From Synechococcales cyanobacterium bin59.metabat.ball.084 (GTDB lineage Bacteria; Cyanobacteriota; Cyanobacteriia; Cyanobacteriales; Chamaesiphonaceae), in NCBI GenBank assembly GCA_013297675.1, contig JAAFHZ010000025.1:1-42542 (forward strand): DNA of 42,542 nucleotides, read 5' to 3'. This document shows, piece by piece, positions 8,218 to 17,155 of the stretch (its first letter is position 1; every line of letters starts with the position of its first letter). The translations under genes were made by a program, and so were the position numbers. The notes below the pieces were generated by a model. The model was given only the letters and a program-made list of their open reading frames with translations. It was not told where the DNA came from and ran no database searches.

Positions 8218-8245
8218 AGGTTGTGGGCACTGCCCACCCTACAAC
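8218..8245 (+). repeat. Small hairpin repeat behind gcvP
   Basis: The arms GTTGT (8220-8224) and ACAAC (8241-8245) enclose GGGCA/TGCCC (8225-8229, 8231-8235), with unpaired ACCCT on one side. The first 12 bases, AGGTTGTGGGCA, recur at 40391-40402. Elements of this kind are dispersed in cyanobacterial intergenic regions. A second small echo lies here too: TCGATGTCTGAGT occurs at the end of gcvP and again about 90 bases later. Confidence 0.45.
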
Positions 8246-8275
8246 TACTGTTTCTCGATGTCTGAGTCCTTGTGT

Positions 8276-8314
8276 CCAAAAAATCTCTCCGATATACAGG
8301 GAGAGATTTTTTGG
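8276..8314 (+). terminator. Terminator behind gcvP
   Basis: A perfect 15-bp stem (8276-8290 with 8300-8314) closes a 9-nt loop. The stem has six A-T pairs at its base, giving a T-run on either strand, so it could act in both directions. It is about 95 bases beyond the gcvP stop. Confidence 0.75.
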
Positions 8315-8502
8315 CCTTGAAAGGCAGAAATGCTCCTGTCATCTCACAATTTCGGTCAAATCAGCTTTTGAAGGTGGTGAATATTCTCTGAAGAGGTACA
8401 TCAACAGTTGCACTAAATAGTGGGATGCCAGCAGGTGTGACGTGGTTCGGCTTTGATGACAGATGCTGAGTTATAATGGCGATCTCTTATGTTTTTAGTC
8501 TT

Positions 8503-8832
8503 ATGAGCGCATCTTCTACATATAGGATACTTTTGGAAAACACCTCTGAAGGAAAAGCTTTGGCAACTGTGTTGGAACTACCTGAATGTCGAGTAATGGC
8601 TGATACTATTGATAGTGCTCTGATCGAAGTTCAGCAACAGTTGAGCAGGCGCTTAGCTAAAACCGAAGTTGTTTCGATTCAAGTGCCAAATAATTCAATC
8701 CAGGCTGAGCACTCAACATTTGAGCATCCAATGTTAAAATTCGCGGGGATTTTTAAAGATGACTCTGATTTTGCTATTGTAATGGATAGCATTAAAGAAG
8801 AAAGAGCAATTACAGAAGCGGAAGACCAATGA
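8503..8832 (+). CDS. Putative VapB-like antitoxin
   Basis: About 109 residues from this start. The gene lies directly before, and overlaps by four bases (ATGA), a PIN-domain toxin gene, the usual layout of VapBC modules. The N-terminal part (YRILLENTSEGKALATVLEL) could form a beta-sheet. The C-terminal part (HPMLKFAGIFKDDSDF...) resembles the toxin-wrapping tails I know from cyanobacterial antitoxins of this kind. No ribbon-helix-helix or AbrB domain is obvious. An in-frame ATG at 8476 would add nine residues, but it overlaps a TATAAT sequence (8472-8477) that looks like a -10 box, so the later start is preferred. If that box is real, the pair is transcribed from just upstream, as expected for autoregulation. 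Confidence 0.65.
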   Translation: MSASSTYRILLENTSEGKALATVLELPECRVMADTIDSALIEVQQQLSRRLAKTEVVSIQVPNNSIQAEHSTFEHPMLKFAGIFKDDSDFAIVMDSIKEERAITEAEDQ

Positions 8833-9257
8833 CTCTATCAATTCTAGATACTGACTCTGCTTCATTGTTTTTAGCCGGGAATCAAACATTGATTGATCGA
8901 GTAATCTGTAGAGTTCCGCATGTTGTGACTACAATCATCACTGTGCAGGAACTTTTTAATGGTTGGGCTGGCCGCATCAATGACCCAAAAGAAGCTAAAA
9001 ATTTGGTCAGAATCTATGGCAAGCTTTCGCAAACCACAGAGTTTTTGAAGACCATGGATATATTGCCATTTAGTGAATCAGCAAATGATTACTATCAAAG
9101 TCTTTTATCAGAATATCATTTTCTGGCAAAGAAAAGATTGGAAAAGGATCTTCGTATCGCTTCTATTGCTTTGTCGATCGAAGGTACTGTGATTACATGT
9201 AATTACAGAGATTTTTCACAAATACTTGGAGTTAAAATTGAAGACTGGACAATGTAA
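8829..9257 (+). CDS. vapC: PIN-domain ribonuclease toxin (VapC-like)
   Basis: 142 residues, the normal length for VapC. PIN domains cleave RNA using a cluster of acidic residues that bind magnesium or manganese. Here they are Asp7 (ILDTDSASLF), Glu41 (VQELFNGW), Asp107 (KDLRIASIAL) and Asp128 in NYRDFSQI. All four are present, so the enzyme looks active. LDTDS at the N-terminus and ITCNYRDF are typical of the family. The start overlaps the antitoxin stop, giving coupled translation. Known family members cut tRNA or rRNA and slow growth when the antitoxin is degraded; which RNA this one cuts cannot be seen. Confidence 0.85.
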   Translation: MTLSILDTDSASLFLAGNQTLIDRVICRVPHVVTTIITVQELFNGWAGRINDPKEAKNLVRIYGKLSQTTEFLKTMDILPFSESANDYYQSLLSEYHFLAKKRLEKDLRIASIALSIEGTVITCNYRDFSQILGVKIEDWTM

Positions 9258-9265
9258 CCAGTCTC

Positions 9266-9391
9266 ATGCTTCGCTTTGTAGAACTCAACATTTTCACCGA
9301 ACTCACCGCTACATTCAGAACATTAGAACGTAATGATGCAGCCACCCTTACCGGCTATTTCCGCAGCTTTGGCTATGTCTCACCAATATGA
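9266..9391 (+). other. Short orphan reading frame, possibly a gene fragment
   Basis: A 41-codon frame (begins MLRFVELNIFTELTATF) directly after vapC, overlapping the tail of the next, opposite-strand gene by 19 bases. It reads like a normal protein start but I recognise no family, and it stops abruptly. It may be debris of a lost gene or chance. Confidence 0.2.
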
Positions 9392-9657
9392 CTAAGGATT
9401 TGTTGGCATTTAATAAATTTTTGATATTCTTGGGCATAGTGTTCGTTGATATGAGCTTTTATACCTCGATCGAGATCTTGAAATGCTGCATCTAAATTAG
9501 GATAGCTACTTTTGCCTTCATAGACAGTGCCACCATGAGAATATGCCCTAACAAAGGATGAAACCATTTCATCGTCTCCTATTTCGATCCAGCCGATTTC
9601 TTCTACGAAGTAGTCGATACTAGGATATTTTTCTGCGAAGGTTTTGGATTTTGGCAT
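9373..9657 (-). CDS. Small hypothetical protein
   Basis: 94 residues, acidic, with no membrane segment or recognised motif (MPKSKTFAEKYP..., EEIGWIEIGDDEMVSSFVRA, then YPNLDAAFQDLDRGIKAHI). The sequence has a natural alpha/beta look and the gene sits next to a toxin-antitoxin pair. Proteins of this size and look are common as uncharacterised cyanobacterial genes. I cannot give a function. The ATG at 9657 has only a weak ribosome binding site. Confidence 0.6.
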   Translation of the reverse strand: MPKSKTFAEKYPSIDYFVEEIGWIEIGDDEMVSSFVRAYSHGGTVYEGKSSYPNLDAAFQDLDRGIKAHINEHYAQEYQKFIKCQQILSHIGET

Positions 9658-9731
9658 GGTATGAGCGGAATCTGGATTTTAAGATTTTAGTGAATGAGGG
9701 GTCGATCGAAAGATTGATTATCTGCCCAGCT

Positions 9732-9768
9732 AAAAAAGAAAGCCCAAACTAGCTGAGCTTTCTTTTTT
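9732..9768 (-). terminator. Terminator behind ndhF
   Basis: A 12-bp perfect stem (9732-9743 with 9757-9768) ends in six A-T pairs, so it reads as hairpin plus T-run on the minus strand. It lies about 125 bases beyond the ndhF stop. Confidence 0.7.
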
Positions 9769-9812
9769 GGTTAATATTTAATCACACAGGTGCAATCATC
9801 GATCAGTCAAAC

Positions 9813-9891
9813 AATCCAGATCCCAAATGATGGGTTGTGCTTCGGCTCCGCAACAGCCCACCGGAGTTGTTTTATACTAAAAATCTGGATT
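9813..9891 (-). repeat. Structured 3' element directly after ndhF
   Basis: A 9-bp inverted repeat (AATCCAGAT at 9813-9821, ATCTGGATT at 9883-9891) brackets about 60 bases with smaller pairings (for example GTTG...CAAC around 9834-9854). It starts two bases after the ndhF stop. It could be a mobile hairpin element or an mRNA-stabilising structure. Confidence 0.4.
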
Positions 9892-9892
9892 C

Positions 9893-11914
9893 CTACGTTA
9901 CACCGAATACAACAACCATACCTAGCACCGCACCAAGAAAGATTAACGCATAGAACTGAGCGCGACCATTCTCGAAGTACTTCAGTCCCTCACCGCCCAG
10001 CAGCGTGGCCAGACCAGTAAGATTCACTGCACCATCCACCACTCGATAATCTATTTCCATTACCTGGCGAGCAACTCGGCGTAAACCGATTACAAACACC
10101 TGGTTATAGACATTATCGAAGTACCACTTATTCAACGAGAAATTGTAGAGAGTGGGAATTTTAGCCGCGATCGACTGCGGAGAAATCTTACCTTGCAGAT
10201 ACATCATTGCCGCCAAAGTAATCCCCATCAGCACAATTCCCACCGAACTACCACCCATCACCAAAAACTCCGTCAGATCAAACTCATGAGCAGCTTCTAC
10301 CGCACCAGGAGCATGGATAAATTCCCCAAAGTAATTGTGGAAAGGCGTACCCACCAACCCAATCAAAGCCGAAGGAATCGCCAACATCACCAAAGGCAAA
10401 GTCATCGTCCAAGGCGACTCATGGGGTTCATTAGCATGGTGCTGGTGATCATCATGAGCTAGCTCAGCCACATTCATCGCGCCCGGGCCAAAGTTGGCAC
10501 GACCTAGTAACTGATTTTTAATGACCTCATCAGTACCCCGAAACTTACCTTCAAAAGTACTGAAATACATCCTGAACATATAGAACGCAGTCATCCCCGC
10601 CGTCAGATAGCCCACTAACCACAAAGCCGGGTTAGCAGCAAAAGCCTCACTCAAAATCTCATCCTTCGACCAGAAACCAGCAAAAGGCGGAATTCCACAA
10701 ATTGCCAAAGTTCCTAACAAGAAAGTAAAAGAAGTCACCGGCATATACTTGCGCAGACCACCCATCAAACGCATATCCTGCGCCAGAGCTGGGTTATGAC
10801 CCACCACATCTTCCATGCCGTGAATGACCGAGCCAGAACCCAAGAACAACATCGCCTTAAAGTAAGCATGAGTCATCAAATGGAACAAACCAGCCCCATA
10901 GGCACCCACACCCATTGCCATCACCATGTATCCCAACTGAGACATAGTGGAATAAGCTAAGCCCTTCTTAATATCGTTTTGGGTAATTGCAGTTGTGGCT
11001 CCAATCAAGGCCGTTGCGGCACCAGTCCAAGCAATTACGTTCATTGCTGCGGGCACATGTTCAAACACCGGGTACATCCGAGCAATCAAGAACACCCCAG
11101 CCGCCACCATGGTTGCGGCATGAATCAAAGCCGAAATTGGAGTAGGGCCTTCCATCGCGTCAGGTAGCCACACATGCAATGGCGCTTGAGCTGACTTAGC
11201 CACCGGTCCCATAAATACCAAAATGGCAAAGACCACCGCCAAGGTGCTACTGATCGCACCAGAACTTACTAACTGTTCTAGACGTTCTCCCATCAAGCCA
11301 AACTCAAAAGTGCCAGTCGCCCAATAGAGACCCAGCATTCCTAACAGCAAGCCAAAATCACCAACCCGGTTGGTCACAAAAGCTTTTTGGCAGGCATCAG
11401 CCGCAGCAGGCCGATCGAACCAAAAACCGATCAGCAGGTAGGAACACATCCCCACCAGCTCCCAGAAAATATACACCTGCACCAAGTTGGGGCTAATTAC
11501 CAACCCCAACATCGAAGAGCTAAACAAGCTCAAATAGGCGTAAAAGCGCACATAGCCTTTGTCGTGCGCCATGTAACCATCGGTGTAAATCATCACCAAC
11601 AGCGCCACGGTGGTCACAATTACCAACATCAGCGCCGTGAGATGGTCGATCGTGTAGCCCATCTTCAGATGGAAACTACCCGCCGCCGCCCAATCGATCG
11701 AATACAAATAGGTAGGATGCCCTTGGAATTGGCTCCAAAGCAACCCTATAGACATCAACATCGCTGCGCCGATCGCAGAGATGATCACCACAGCATTGGC
11801 CTGACGGAGGCCATTCGTAAATTTATTAAAAGAGATTAGCCCCAGACCGACCAGCATGGCTCCTAAGAGCGGCAGAACTGGAATTAGCCAGGCGTATGTG
11901 TAGAGTGCTTCCAT
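9893..11914 (-). CDS. ndhF: NAD(P)H-quinone oxidoreductase subunit 5 (NdhF)
   Basis: Large proton-pumping membrane subunit of cyanobacterial NDH-1 in the thylakoid, used in respiration and cyclic electron flow. It has 673 residues with about 16 membrane segments; family length is 610-690. Characteristic stretches are YTIDHLTALMLVIVTTVALL, LVQVYIFWELVGMCSYLLIG (with the pumping Glu), PLHVWLPDAMEGPTPISALI and LGYMVMAMGVGAYGAGLFHL. The C-terminus has the long amphipathic-helix region. The protein lacks hallmarks of the CO2-uptake forms and looks like the respiratory NdhF1, but telling NdhF1 from NdhF3/F4 needs a tree. No ndhD follows. Confidence 0.94.
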   Translation of the reverse strand: MEALYTYAWLIPVLPLLGAMLVGLGLISFNKFTNGLRQANAVVIISAIGAAMLMSIGLLWSQFQGHPTYLYSIDWAAAGSFHLKMGYTIDHLTALMLVIVTTVALLVMIYTDGYMAHDKGYVRFYAYLSLFSSSMLGLVISPNLVQVYIFWELVGMCSYLLIGFWFDRPAAADACQKAFVTNRVGDFGLLLGMLGLYWATGTFEFGLMGERLEQLVSSGAISSTLAVVFAILVFMGPVAKSAQAPLHVWLPDAMEGPTPISALIHAATMVAAGVFLIARMYPVFEHVPAAMNVIAWTGAATALIGATTAITQNDIKKGLAYSTMSQLGYMVMAMGVGAYGAGLFHLMTHAYFKAMLFLGSGSVIHGMEDVVGHNPALAQDMRLMGGLRKYMPVTSFTFLLGTLAICGIPPFAGFWSKDEILSEAFAANPALWLVGYLTAGMTAFYMFRMYFSTFEGKFRGTDEVIKNQLLGRANFGPGAMNVAELAHDDHQHHANEPHESPWTMTLPLVMLAIPSALIGLVGTPFHNYFGEFIHAPGAVEAAHEFDLTEFLVMGGSSVGIVLMGITLAAMMYLQGKISPQSIAAKIPTLYNFSLNKWYFDNVYNQVFVIGLRRVARQVMEIDYRVVDGAVNLTGLATLLGGEGLKYFENGRAQFYALIFLGAVLGMVVVFGVT

Positions 11915-12040
11915 CGGCTCGCTTATGAAAATTCAAGTGGACACTAGCTTAGCGCAGCATCCACACTATCATAATCAAGCTCTGAGTCAGTGGCAGGAGA
12001 TCGAGTAGTTTATTTGCAAATCTTTAAGCAGAGAATATTT

Positions 12041-12388
12041 TTAGGCCAAAATTCGATCGCGAGAAATCAGGATGTTATCTAGGCTGTGTTGCAGGTCATC
12101 CCGATTATTGAACCGATCAAACCGCTGCACTACTTCGCCATTGGCAAACAGCAGCAGAGTAGGCAGAGTGCGAATCCGATAAGCACTTGCCAGCCTTAAA
12201 TTATCATCAGCATCGATGTTTAAGACTTGAATTTGCTCTTCCCAAGTGGGGATCGCCCGGTCAATCAGAGGCTGTAAGATTTTGCACAGACCACACCAAG
12301 GAGCACCAAAGTTCAACAGCACCAAGTGCTGGTGTGAAGCGAGCAAAACCATTTCAGTAAAGTTCTTTTCCTCTACAGATTGCTGCAT
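12041..12388 (-). CDS. Atypical thioredoxin with active site WCGLC
   Basis: 115 residues with a complete thioredoxin fold. The redox site APWCGLCK has Cys32 and Cys35, the cis-proline loop is IRTLPTLLLF, and the end strands follow. Classical thioredoxins have WCGPC; the change of Pro to Leu between the cysteines normally alters the redox potential. Cyanobacteria have a separate group of atypical thioredoxins with such sites (TrxC-type). I think this gene belongs there, but not with certainty. It stands alone between ndhF and the antiporter gene, both on the same strand, with 126 and 105 bases of spacing, so it is probably its own transcript. Confidence 0.88.
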   Translation of the reverse strand: MQQSVEEKNFTEMVLLASHQHLVLLNFGAPWCGLCKILQPLIDRAIPTWEEQIQVLNIDADDNLRLASAYRIRTLPTLLLFANGEVVQRFDRFNNRDDLQHSLDNILISRDRILA

Positions 12389-12493
12389 GATGTGTTCTTA
12401 AGAATTTTTTATATGTAGATGATATTACACCCATTTTTTCAGGATGGGAAGAGGGCGGGGATCGCGCAGTGGTTATCTACTCCGCCAAATTGC

Positions 12494-14665
12494 CTAAGCC
12501 AGGGCTTTGTGGCGTAAAAAGCTCAAATGAGAAGTGAGCTGGCTATGACGACGAGTAATCAGTAAAGGAGAGTTACAGTGCAGCGCCAGTTCATCGGTAT
12601 AGCGACCCAAAGTATTCCGCTGCACTCCCCAGTTGCGACTAGTCCCGGCGATCGTTAAATCAGCGTCCCGAGATTCGGTAATCACTGTGCCCATTAAGCT
12701 TTCGCTCGCGATCGTCTCCAAGTGAATTCGCCCCCGCACATCGCTAGGTAGATCGGCGATCGATTGGTTCATTTCATAACTCAACTCGCTCACCGTCAAA
12801 GACAAAGGTGAGAGTTGTAAAACATGCAAAGAGCGCTGATCGTCGTTAAACAACAGACGAAGAGCTAACTCTAAAGCCAAATCATCATGAGTATTAGCGG
12901 TGTAGGGCACCAAAATTTTTTGATATTGCCGCTTAGGCATCCCTTCTATGACTTCGCTGGGCAGGTTGGCATCTACCAATACGGCTACATCGGTCGCCGC
13001 CGTAGCCAAAATCTGTCGCACCCGGCCACCTAATCGATCGCGGCTAAAAGCCGATCGATGCCAGCCCAACAAAATTAAATCTGGTCGATCGAGCACCACC
13101 AAGTCAGCGGTTTTTTTGGCTACATCAAAACCAACTTGGACAATTGGCTGAATTTTATTTTGAATTGAGAGGGGATCGATCGTCCCCACCAAAGTTTGCA
13201 GCTCTTGGCGACGGTTGGCGATCAATCTTTCTACTTCTGCTGGAGAACTTTGGTACAGATAGTCTTCTTCTAATTCCAACAAACTCAATGGATGAACAAT
13301 CGACATTTCCTCGGGGTTGTGGGCGATCTCTACCGCCAGTTCAATCAAACCTTTTTGGGTGTTAGGATTGGCCACGGGTACCAAAATCCGATAATCGGTA
13401 GCCGGGGGAATCACTGGCACCATCGCATCAAAATGCTGCTGGCGTAAAAGCTTTTTCGGGTAGGTCCACTCCACCAGCGGCGAAGTCATAAAGGTAGTAG
13501 TTAACGCCATGATTACCAACATGGCAAACAATAGGTCGTTAATCACCCCAAGCTGAAGACCAATATTCAACACAATCAACTCAGTTAAGCCACGGGTATT
13601 CATCAACCAACCCAAAACCGATGCCTCCCGCTCGGGTAATCCCAGGCTTTTAGCAGTCAAATAAATTCCCACATACTTGCCAATAATCGCCACTGCCAAA
13701 ATGATCCCGCAAACCAACCATAGGTAGGGGCTATCGATCAGGCCAATTTTGGTTTTGAGTCCGCTGTAAACAAAAAATACCGGCAATAAAAAAATCAAGA
13801 CAAAATCTTCGGTTTTTTGAGCGATTTCTCTGACCATTCCCTCATTTTTGGGCATAGCCGCCCCAATTAAAAATGCCCCAAAGATAAAGTGAATGCCGAT
13901 CTCTTCGGCAATTAAAGCCGAAGTAACCACCGACATATAAACCACCGCCAGCAAAATTTGGCTGACTCGGTTAGAGCGATTGTAATGAGCCGCCAGACCT
14001 TGCAGTAACCAGCGTCCGACCGTGAGCATAAACACGATATAGAGCAAAGACAGACCGATATGGGGCAAGGCGGTGTAAATATTGTTGGTTCTGGCTACGG
14101 CGATCGCCAAGGCCAACAGACACCAAGCAGCTACATCATCAACAGCAGCACAGGTGAGAGCGAGAGAGCCGATCGGAGTGTTTTGCAGATTGCTCTCGCT
14201 AATGATTCTGGCTAAAACTGGAAAGGCGGTGATAGAAAGCGCCGAACCAAAAAACAGACTAAAAGCTAACAGCGATGTTTGGCTACCTTGACCTATGGGG
14301 TATAGCCACAGAGCTAAGCCCCCCGCTAGTAAAAATGGCAGAATGATCCCGGCTGCTGAAGTAAACACCGCCACCCGAACTTTGCCCTTAAGATACTTGG
14401 GGTCAAGCTCTAGCCCAATTAAAAACATGAAAAAGATCAGGCCGATTTGTGCCAATACTTCCAAAATTGGCGCAGTGCTGGGCGGAAACAGTCTTTGTTG
14501 AGTAACCGGAAAAATTTTGCCCAGCAAGGATGGTCCTAGCATAATGCCAGCCATGATTTCCCCAATTACCAAGGGCTGTTTGATCGCACGGAACAACAGG
14601 CCCACAAGGCGCGAGAATCCAATGACTATCAGTATTTCTAGCAATACCAACGAGACTGTATTCAT
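12494..14665 (-). CDS. Cation/proton antiporter (CPA2 family) with C-terminal universal-stress domains
   Basis: 723 residues from the ATG at 14665. This start opens directly on the first membrane helix (NTVSLVLLEILIVIGFSRLV); the frame extends upstream to 14773 but the extra 36 residues look non-coding. Residues ~1-400 are a Na+/H+ exchanger domain with about 12 helices. It includes GEIMAGIMLGPSLLG, the acidic TCAAVDDVAAW (ion-binding region) and NTRGLTELIVLNIGLQ. Residues ~430-715 hold two universal-stress-like modules (YRILVPVANPNTQ and YQKILVPYTANTHDD). Such tails are thought to regulate transport, perhaps through nucleotides. It may exchange Na+ or K+ for protons in the plasma or thylakoid membrane. 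No trkA-type partner is adjacent. Confidence 0.9.
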   Translation of the reverse strand: MNTVSLVLLEILIVIGFSRLVGLLFRAIKQPLVIGEIMAGIMLGPSLLGKIFPVTQQRLFPPSTAPILEVLAQIGLIFFMFLIGLELDPKYLKGKVRVAVFTSAAGIILPFLLAGGLALWLYPIGQGSQTSLLAFSLFFGSALSITAFPVLARIISESNLQNTPIGSLALTCAAVDDVAAWCLLALAIAVARTNNIYTALPHIGLSLLYIVFMLTVGRWLLQGLAAHYNRSNRVSQILLAVVYMSVVTSALIAEEIGIHFIFGAFLIGAAMPKNEGMVREIAQKTEDFVLIFLLPVFFVYSGLKTKIGLIDSPYLWLVCGIILAVAIIGKYVGIYLTAKSLGLPEREASVLGWLMNTRGLTELIVLNIGLQLGVINDLLFAMLVIMALTTTFMTSPLVEWTYPKKLLRQQHFDAMVPVIPPATDYRILVPVANPNTQKGLIELAVEIAHNPEEMSIVHPLSLLELEEDYLYQSSPAEVERLIANRRQELQTLVGTIDPLSIQNKIQPIVQVGFDVAKKTADLVVLDRPDLILLGWHRSAFSRDRLGGRVRQILATAATDVAVLVDANLPSEVIEGMPKRQYQKILVPYTANTHDDLALELALRLLFNDDQRSLHVLQLSPLSLTVSELSYEMNQSIADLPSDVRGRIHLETIASESLMGTVITESRDADLTIAGTSRNWGVQRNTLGRYTDELALHCNSPLLITRRHSQLTSHLSFLRHKALA

Positions 14666-14745
14666 ACAATAATTAAGGCTGATGGCAAAACATTCCTCAT
14701 TGTAGCAGGTGAGTTCTGGTCTGTAATCCATGGTAATCGGTATAC

Positions 14746-14973
14746 TTAGATACCAAAAGTATCTTGATGGCATCGATGGGATCGCTTAGCCTGCTTCATG
14801 CCAATAGCACTATTGATGCTCTTGATTCTCTGGCATAGCAGCTTCCTGATATCTTGGTCACGACACAGGGCGCGGTAATTATAAGCTTGGCTAGTCTCTA
14901 AAAAAGAAATCGTGGACAGGCGCTGAAGTGCTTGATGTATAAGCTTTTGAACTTTTTGCGATCGAGATGCCAA
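14746..14973 (-). CDS. Doubtful small ORF upstream of the antiporter gene
   Basis: 75 codons, basic, with a helical look (KVQKLIHQALQRLSTISFL, then DIRKLLCQRIKSI). No family is recognised. The end runs into a stretch that could be the antiporter 5' region. There is no clear ribosome binding site. It may be chance. Confidence 0.22.
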   Translation of the reverse strand: MASRSQKVQKLIHQALQRLSTISFLETSQAYNYRALCRDQDIRKLLCQRIKSINSAIGMKQAKRSHRCHQDTFGI

Positions 14974-15386
14974 TTTTTGCTAATATTAGGTTTAATATTC
15001 TAATTTTTATTCTTAAATCCACCATGAAAACCTATGATTTTGATCGGGGCTACCAGACGATTTAATTCTTTCTAGATCTACCTTGTATCAAGGGCTACAG
15101 CCTTCTGTAGACTGCGATCTACTTATGTTTACTTATATATTTCATCAGCTAAACTTAACACTCAATATTCTAGTTCGGATAATTTAAATCTTGATTCTTT
15201 CCGAGTTCTATCTTCATTTATTTAGATCGAAAAGCTTTCTTGTTTATTGAGCCTTGGTTGCTTTACTGGCAAACCTATCTGGTCTTGGCTATATTTTTTT
15301 ATACTCAATCGTAGTTTTACGGCTCTAATTACTTTTCGAAATAGCTTATATTCACTGCCTGCCAAAACAAATATACTTAATTTAAT
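14974..15386. other. AT-rich non-coding stretch upstream of the NYN gene
   Basis: About 410 bases without a credible gene. The base composition is clearly more AT-rich than the neighbours. The only structure noted is a small hairpin CTACAG-CCTT-CTGTAG near 15095. It probably holds the promoter of the gene at 15387 but no box could be assigned with confidence. Confidence 0.4.
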
Positions 15387-15944
15387 ATGTTAACGCTTAT
15401 CAAGCATCTATCCATTTTTGTGGATGGAAACAATATGTTTTATGCTCAGCAGAAAAACGGGTGGTTCTTCGATCCCAAGCGCGTTTTGGAGTACTTCACC
15501 AACGAACCTGATGTCAATTTGGTCAATGCCTTTTGGTATACTGGACTCAAAGATCCCCAAGATCAGCGGGGGTTTCGAGATGCCTTAATTGGTTTGGGCT
15601 ATACCGTAAGAACTAAAATTCTCAAAGAATATTATGATGACAACTCTGGTCGCTACTCCCAAAAAGCCAATTTAGATATCGAAATTGTAGTAGATATGTT
15701 TAATACGGTAGAACAATACAACCGGGTGATTTTGTTCAGTGGAGATGGCGATTTTGAGCGGGCAATTGAACTACTTCGCTCTAAAAATACCCATATTACG
15801 GTGGTTTCTACTGAGGGGATGATTGCGCGGGAGTTACGAAATGTGACCGATCGCTATATTGACCTAAACAGCATTCGGGATCAAATCGAAAAGGTCGATA
15901 TCTCTCAAGATTTATCTTTATCTCTACCATCACGACAAATTTAG
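15387..15944 (+). CDS. LabA-like NYN-domain protein (DUF88)
   Basis: 185 residues, essentially a single NYN domain, a PIN-like fold expected to be a ribonuclease. The conserved acidic residues are Asp13 in SIFVDGNNMF, Asp97 and Asp103 in NLDIEIVVDMF, and Asp120/Asp122 in LFSGDGDFERAI. All are kept, so it could be catalytic. Relatives in cyanobacteria include LabA, which affects circadian gene expression in Synechococcus; family resemblance does not prove that role here. The start at 15387 lies in an AT-rich leader without a clear ribosome binding site. bioB follows on the same strand 96 bases later but is probably separate. Confidence 0.88.
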   Translation: MLTLIKHLSIFVDGNNMFYAQQKNGWFFDPKRVLEYFTNEPDVNLVNAFWYTGLKDPQDQRGFRDALIGLGYTVRTKILKEYYDDNSGRYSQKANLDIEIVVDMFNTVEQYNRVILFSGDGDFERAIELLRSKNTHITVVSTEGMIARELRNVTDRYIDLNSIRDQIEKVDISQDLSLSLPSRQI

Positions 15945-16040
15945 CTATGGGTGACAAACGAAGGTAGTTGCCCAAACTCATCAACTGCTTCACCTGTGGT
16001 AGGATGAATCCTCAATATTCTCTGAAAACCGCTGGACTGT

Positions 16041-17075
16041 ATGAACCTTGCCCCCATCGCCCCCAACTGGCAAAACCTGGCCGATCGAGCAATCCAGGGA
16101 GAAGCATTGGATAAAGCAGCAGCCCTCGCAGTACTTCAAGCACCAGATAGCGAAATTTTAGACCAAGTGGCCGCCGCTTACAAAGTGCGTCGTCACCACT
16201 GGAGCAACCGCGTGCGGCTCCACTTTTTACTCAACGCCCAAAGCGGACTCTGCCCCGAAGATTGCCACTACTGCTCCCAATCCAAAATCTCTACCGCCGA
16301 AATCGAAAAATATCCCCTAATGGCCGAAGAGAAAATCTTGGCCGCCGCTGATCGAGCAGCTAGCTACAAAGCTGCTACATTTTGTATGGCCATCTCCGGT
16401 CGATCGCCCAACGAACCTACCTTTGAAAAAATCCTTGCTGCCATCCGCGCCGTCAAATCGCGCCACGACATGAAAGTATGTACCACCCTGGGCTTACTTT
16501 CTGCCGAGCAAACCCAGCGTCTGGCTGAGGCCGGAGTTGATCGAGTCAACCACAACCTCAACACCGCCGCAGAACACCACAGCGATATCTGCACCACCCA
16601 TACTTACCTCGATCGACTTACCACCGTTAAAAATGTCCAAGCAGCCGGAATTACCACCTGCTCTGGCGGAATCTTCGGGATGGGTGAAACCGATGAAGAT
16701 ATTGTCAGCCTTGCCTTTGCTTTGCGAGAACTAGCCGTCACTAGCGTGCCTTTAAACTTCTTGATTCCTATTCCTGGCACTCCCTTTGGTGGCTTCACCG
16801 ATCTGACCCCCCAACGCTGCCTGCGCATTCTCTGCCTGTTCCGGCTACTGTTACCCAGCCAAGAAATCAGAATTGCTGGCGGACGCGAAGTACAACTGCG
16901 ATCGCTGCAACCCCTGGGTTTATATGTGGCCAACTCTATCTTTGTGGGCGATTACCTCACCACCCCCGGTCAAGCGGCACAGGCCGACTGGCAAATGATT
17001 GCCGATGCTGGCTTTGTATTAGAAGCTGCCGATGGTTCGGCATTATCCTCAGACATTTTGGCTTCAATCTGTTAA
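16041..17075 (+). CDS. bioB: Biotin synthase
   Basis: Radical-SAM enzyme that inserts sulfur into dethiobiotin, the last step of biotin synthesis. It has 344 residues, within the family range. The 4Fe-4S cluster motif CPEDCHYC has Cys71, Cys75 and Cys78. Further signatures are [43 protein letters not shown] and IPGTPFGG, in the normal order. The [12 protein letters not shown] motif carries the arginine near the auxiliary cluster. No other biotin gene is adjacent, which is normal for cyanobacteria. Confidence 0.96.
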   Translation: MNLAPIAPNWQNLADRAIQGEALDKAAALAVLQAPDSEILDQVAAAYKVRRHHWSNRVRLHFLLNAQSGLCPEDCHYCSQSKISTAEIEKYPLMAEEKILAAADRAASYKAATFCMAISGRSPNEPTFEKILAAIRAVKSRHDMKVCTTLGLLSAEQTQRLAEAGVDRVNHNLNTAAEHHSDICTTHTYLDRLTTVKNVQAAGITTCSGGIFGMGETDEDIVSLAFALRELAVTSVPLNFLIPIPGTPFGGFTDLTPQRCLRILCLFRLLLPSQEIRIAGGREVQLRSLQPLGLYVANSIFVGDYLTTPGQAAQADWQMIADAGFVLEAADGSALSSDILASIC

Positions 17076-17155
17076 AATCTAGTCCTACAGCCCAGTGCTG
17101 CTATGAGATTAGCGGCCATCTGTATAACTAGCTACCACCTATACCAAGTTTGACC

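Noticed and set aside
10979-11839. Plus-strand ORFs within ndhF
   Set aside because: His/Gln/Arg-rich composition typical of antisense frames to membrane-protein genes.
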